Positions 4,959 to 6,635 of a DNA stretch of 6,635 nt are shown here, piece after piece. The stretch spans positions 1 through 6,635 of the forward strand of contig JAOUNC010000158.1 of the NCBI GenBank assembly GCA_029881175.1, given 5' to 3'. The stretch's first letter is position 1. Every line of letters begins with the position of its first letter. A program made the position numbers and the translations under genes. The DNA is from Nitrospirota bacterium. Its GTDB lineage: Bacteria > Nitrospirota > Nitrospiria > Nitrospirales > UBA8639. The notes under the pieces were generated by a model that did no database searches, was not told the DNA's origin, and worked only from the letters and a program-made list of their open reading frames with translations.

Positions 4959-6140
4959 ACCGCGAAGCAGACAAAATCAAGCCAATTCGTATGTTGGGTT
5001 ATCGTTATTTCGCTGACGGTTCCCTGCCTGTTTCCGCTGGGGTTTGGTTTTGGAGGTCCTAATATATCTGAGGCCGCCCGTATCAAAGATATCGCTTCAA
5101 TCGAGGGTGTGCGTGATAATCAGTTGATCGGATATGGCTTGATTGTAGGTTTGGATCGGACGGGTGATTCAGTGGTTGGAGGCCAATTTACCGCGCAAGC
5201 CATTATTTCGATGCTAAATACCATGGGAATCAATCTCAAAATTGATCCTATCCAGTTACTCACACGAAATACGGCGTCGGTTATGGTAACGGCAAAGTTA
5301 CCTCCGTTTGCGAGGCCCGGTATGAAATTAGATGTACAAGTGTCATCGTTGGCAAATGCCAAAAGTTTAAAAGGAGGAACCCTCTTGCTGACACCGCTGA
5401 AAGCGGCGAATCAACAAGTGTATGCTGTCGCACAGGGTCCGATTTCCACATCAGGATTTGAGGCGGGAGGTGGAGGGAGCGGGGTGAAGGTCAATCAACA
5501 ATCTGGCGGCATTGTTGCTGGTGGAGCTATTGTGGAACGGGCTGTTCCCATCGATATGAATACGTGGGACAAGTTTTCTTTGACCATGCACCAAGCAGAT
5601 TTCACGACGGCCTTGCGTGTCTCGGAAGTCATTAACACTCACTTGGGTGAGGGGTTAGCGTCGGCCCTGAGTTCCGGGCAAATTCAAGTTGCAGTGCCTG
5701 AACGGTTTCAGGGGAAAATCGTCCAGATGATTGCTGCTGTTGAAGGGTTGGATGTCCATGTGGATGTGAGTGCCAAGGTGGTGGTGAATGAACGTACAGG
5801 CACGATTGTTATGGGCCAACATGTTCGTCTAGCGAGTATGGCCATTTCCCATGGTGATCTGACCATTAACATTAAAACGCAGTTTAATGTTTCTCAACCG
5901 GAGGCCCCTGCCTTCCTTGGGCGTGGAGCTCGTACTGGTGGTAAAACCGTGGTAACCCCAGATGTCGATACTGAGGCCAATCAAGGGGATGGTCGCGTGA
6001 TCCAAATCGATGGTTCCGTGACGCTCGGCGATTTGGTGAAGGCTTTGAATTCCCTGGGTGTCACTCCTCTTGATTTGGTTGCGGTCCTAACTGCGGCGAA
6101 AGCGGCAGGGGCGTTACAAGCTGATTTAGAATTCATATAG
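4956..6140 (+). CDS. flgI: Flagellar P-ring protein FlgI
   Basis: FlgI forms the periplasmic P ring around the rod in the peptidoglycan layer. The 394-residue product starts at TTG and has a long Sec signal: TAKQTKSSQ, a hydrophobic core from about 11 to 32, and probable cleavage after SEAA (residue 41), giving a mature start RIKDIASIEGVRDN. The mature part follows the family throughout: LIGYGLIVGLDRTGDS, ASVMVTAKLPPFARPG, SSLANAKSLKGGTLLLTPLK, GSGVKVNQ, GAIVERAVP, NERTGTIVMG, NVSQPEAP, GKTVVTPD, and a C-terminus running from ALNSLGVTPLDL to LQADLEFI. Mature length (about 353) is close to E. coli FlgI. It contains no cysteine: the two positions that form the E. coli disulfide (in LDSCAVAQG and SAGCLRAKL) are Met and Ala here. 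Cys residues occur only in the signal peptide. It is co-transcribed with flgH and flgJ. Confidence 0.97.
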   Translation: MTAKQTKSSQFVCWVIVISLTVPCLFPLGFGFGGPNISEAARIKDIASIEGVRDNQLIGYGLIVGLDRTGDSVVGGQFTAQAIISMLNTMGINLKIDPIQLLTRNTASVMVTAKLPPFARPGMKLDVQVSSLANAKSLKGGTLLLTPLKAANQQVYAVAQGPISTSGFEAGGGGSGVKVNQQSGGIVAGGAIVERAVPIDMNTWDKFSLTMHQADFTTALRVSEVINTHLGEGLASALSSGQIQVAVPERFQGKIVQMIAAVEGLDVHVDVSAKVVVNERTGTIVMGQHVRLASMAISHGDLTINIKTQFNVSQPEAPAFLGRGARTGGKTVVTPDVDTEANQGDGRVIQIDGSVTLGDLVKALNSLGVTPLDLVAVLTAAKAAGALQADLEFI

Positions 6141-6175
6141 TTCTTCGTTTAACGGCCGTTTGAGGGAGATGTCTA

Positions 6176-6535
6176 ATGATCAATGAAATCGGACGGCTTG
6201 ATACCGCACAGGTCACAAGTGCTCTAGCCAAAACGACGAAGGTTGATCAGCTCGAACAATTGTCTCGTCGGGGGGATTTGCTGAAGGCCAGTCAAGAGTT
6301 CGAATCCTATTTTTTGTCGTATATGTTGAAGGTCATGCGAGAAACCGTCCCCAAAGGCGAATTGACGGAGAATAAAATGGGGGACATGTATTATTCCTTC
6401 TATGATCAAGAAATTGGAAAACGTGCGGCCCAGGCCGGGGGTATTGGGCTTTCTGACTATGTGTTGGCTGCGGTAGCTCGCAATGAAGATCTCACCCGTT
6501 CGCCCGGCAATCTTCCGTCTTCTATGAAATCTTGA
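6176..6535 (+). CDS. flgJ: Rod-binding protein FlgJ, single-domain form without muramidase
   Basis: This is the rod-assembly protein FlgJ reduced to its N-terminal rod-binding domain. The 119 residues have a variable lead (1-37), then the conserved block LLKASQEFESYFLSYMLKVMRETVP (about 35-59), ENKMGDMYYSFYDQEIGKRAAQAGGIGLSDYV (about 65-96) and a polar tail. Enterobacterial FlgJ is about 310 residues, with a C-terminal beta-N-acetylglucosaminidase that opens peptidoglycan for the rod. That domain is absent and the ORF ends cleanly with TGA, so this is not a truncation by the window. Single-domain FlgJ is known in several phyla, which use a separate hydrolase. The ATG follows GAGGGAG (6162-6168) with 7 bases of spacing. 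It lies 35 bases after flgI, last gene of the presumed flgF transcript. Confidence 0.93.
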   Translation: MINEIGRLDTAQVTSALAKTTKVDQLEQLSRRGDLLKASQEFESYFLSYMLKVMRETVPKGELTENKMGDMYYSFYDQEIGKRAAQAGGIGLSDYVLAAVARNEDLTRSPGNLPSSMKS

Positions 6536-6544
6536 GATGTTGAG

Positions 6545-6572
6545 TAAAGTTTTATGGTGTTGTCTCCGATAA
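6545..6572 (+). promoter_or_regulatory. Sigma-28 (FliA) promoter upstream of the flgM-like gene
   Basis: TAAAGTTT (6545-6552) matches the full FliA -35 consensus, and TCCGATAA (6565-6572) matches the -10 consensus GCCGATAA at 7 of 8 positions. The gap is 12 bases, against 11 in the E. coli consensus. Counted from TAAA, it is 16, inside the 14-16 range known for sigma-28/sigma-D promoters. Transcription would start near 6579, just before the AAGGAGG ribosome binding site. It is on the same strand and 10 bases after the flgJ stop. Confidence 0.82.
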
Positions 6573-6581
6573 TATAGATAG

Positions 6582-6588
6582 AAGGAGG
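6582..6588 (+). promoter_or_regulatory. Strong ribosome binding site with three ATGs downstream
   Basis: AAGGAGG is followed by ATGs at 6590, 6593 and 6598. The first two share a frame that hits TGA at 6599-6601, which leaves the ATG at 6598 (9 bases after the Shine-Dalgarno) as the only productive start visible. Confidence 0.75.
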
Positions 6589-6597
6589 CATGATGCC

Positions 6598-6635
6598 ATG
6601 ACGATACCGGGCCTTGATCCCAGTGGAGAGCTGGG
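6598..6635 (+). CDS. flgM: Start of a gene, probably anti-sigma-28 factor FlgM (3' truncated by window edge)
   Basis: Only 12 complete codons are visible, reading MTIPGLDPSGEL. The M-x-I-x-G-x-x-P opening resembles the short N-terminus of many FlgM proteins, but it is too short for a real family assignment. The stronger argument is context: the gene follows flgJ, has its own sigma-28-type promoter and a strong ribosome binding site, and flgM classically sits near flgJ/flgN/flgK and is transcribed by the sigma factor that it inhibits. Alternatives are flgN or another late flagellar gene. A flgK start (usually with a rod-like N-terminal motif) is not supported by these residues. Confidence 0.45.
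   Translation, partial: MTIPGLDPSGEL

Noticed and set aside
5019..5034. Cysteine in the FlgI signal region (VPC) as a lipoprotein box
   Set aside because: Proline at -1 is incompatible with signal peptidase II, the hydrophobic core continues past it, and the family has a standard signal cleaved before RIKDI.
6151..6160. AACGGCCGTT palindrome between flgI and flgJ as a terminator or operator
   Set aside because: It is a 10-base palindrome with no loop and no U-tract, placed immediately before the flgJ ribosome binding site. A terminator there would separate flgJ from its operon without any promoter in between.
6590..6601. ATGs at 6590 and 6593 as the start of the last gene
   Set aside because: Both share a frame that reaches TGA at 6599-6601 after two or three codons. 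The ATG at 6598 opens a frame that continues to the window end.

Overview
The window is a compact block of flagellar genes, all on the + strand, from a diderm (Gram-negative-type) bacterium. The outer-membrane L-ring lipoprotein FlgH and the periplasmic P-ring protein FlgI are both present, which only makes sense in a cell with an outer membrane. The order motA-motB / flgF-flgG-flgA-flgH-flgI-flgJ / (flgM-like), a FlgJ without a muramidase domain, and the combination of sigma-54 and sigma-28 promoter sequences suggest a non-enterobacterial lineage. My best guess is Nitrospirota or a deeply branching proteobacterial group, but this is inference and I cannot confirm it from the sequence alone.

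Layout. (1) Positions 2-1437: the stator pair, a 5'-truncated motA followed by complete motB. (2) Positions 1438-1803: a 366-base non-coding stretch with four closely spaced dyads, a weak IHF-like site and, at its 3' end, a consensus sigma-54 promoter 35 bases upstream of the flgF start codon. (3) Positions 1804-6535: flgF, flgG, flgA, flgH, flgI and flgJ. flgG/flgA are 3 bases apart and flgA/flgH overlap by 4 bases. The largest gap is the 139 bases between flgF and flgG, which holds a heptamer tandem repeat. (4) Positions 6536-6635: a sigma-28-type promoter, a strong ribosome binding site and the first codons of a gene that is most likely flgM.

How the genes fit together. FlgF and FlgG form the proximal and distal rod. 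FlgJ caps or scaffolds the rod as it crosses the periplasm. FlgA chaperones FlgI into the P ring around the rod, and FlgH forms the L ring in the outer membrane. MotA and MotB form the ion-driven stator that turns the finished motor. The two promoters imply a regulatory hierarchy: rod and ring genes are transcribed by sigma-54 RNA polymerase with an enhancer-binding activator, and the flgM-like gene by sigma-28. FlgM is the known anti-sigma-28 factor, so this would be a feedback loop.

I see no mobile element, CRISPR array, tRNA, rRNA or exotic system. The coding content is ordinary flagellar machinery. The interest lies in the regulatory architecture, the intergenic repeats and small departures from the enterobacterial model (cysteine-free FlgI, single-domain FlgJ, two consecutive TTG starts).
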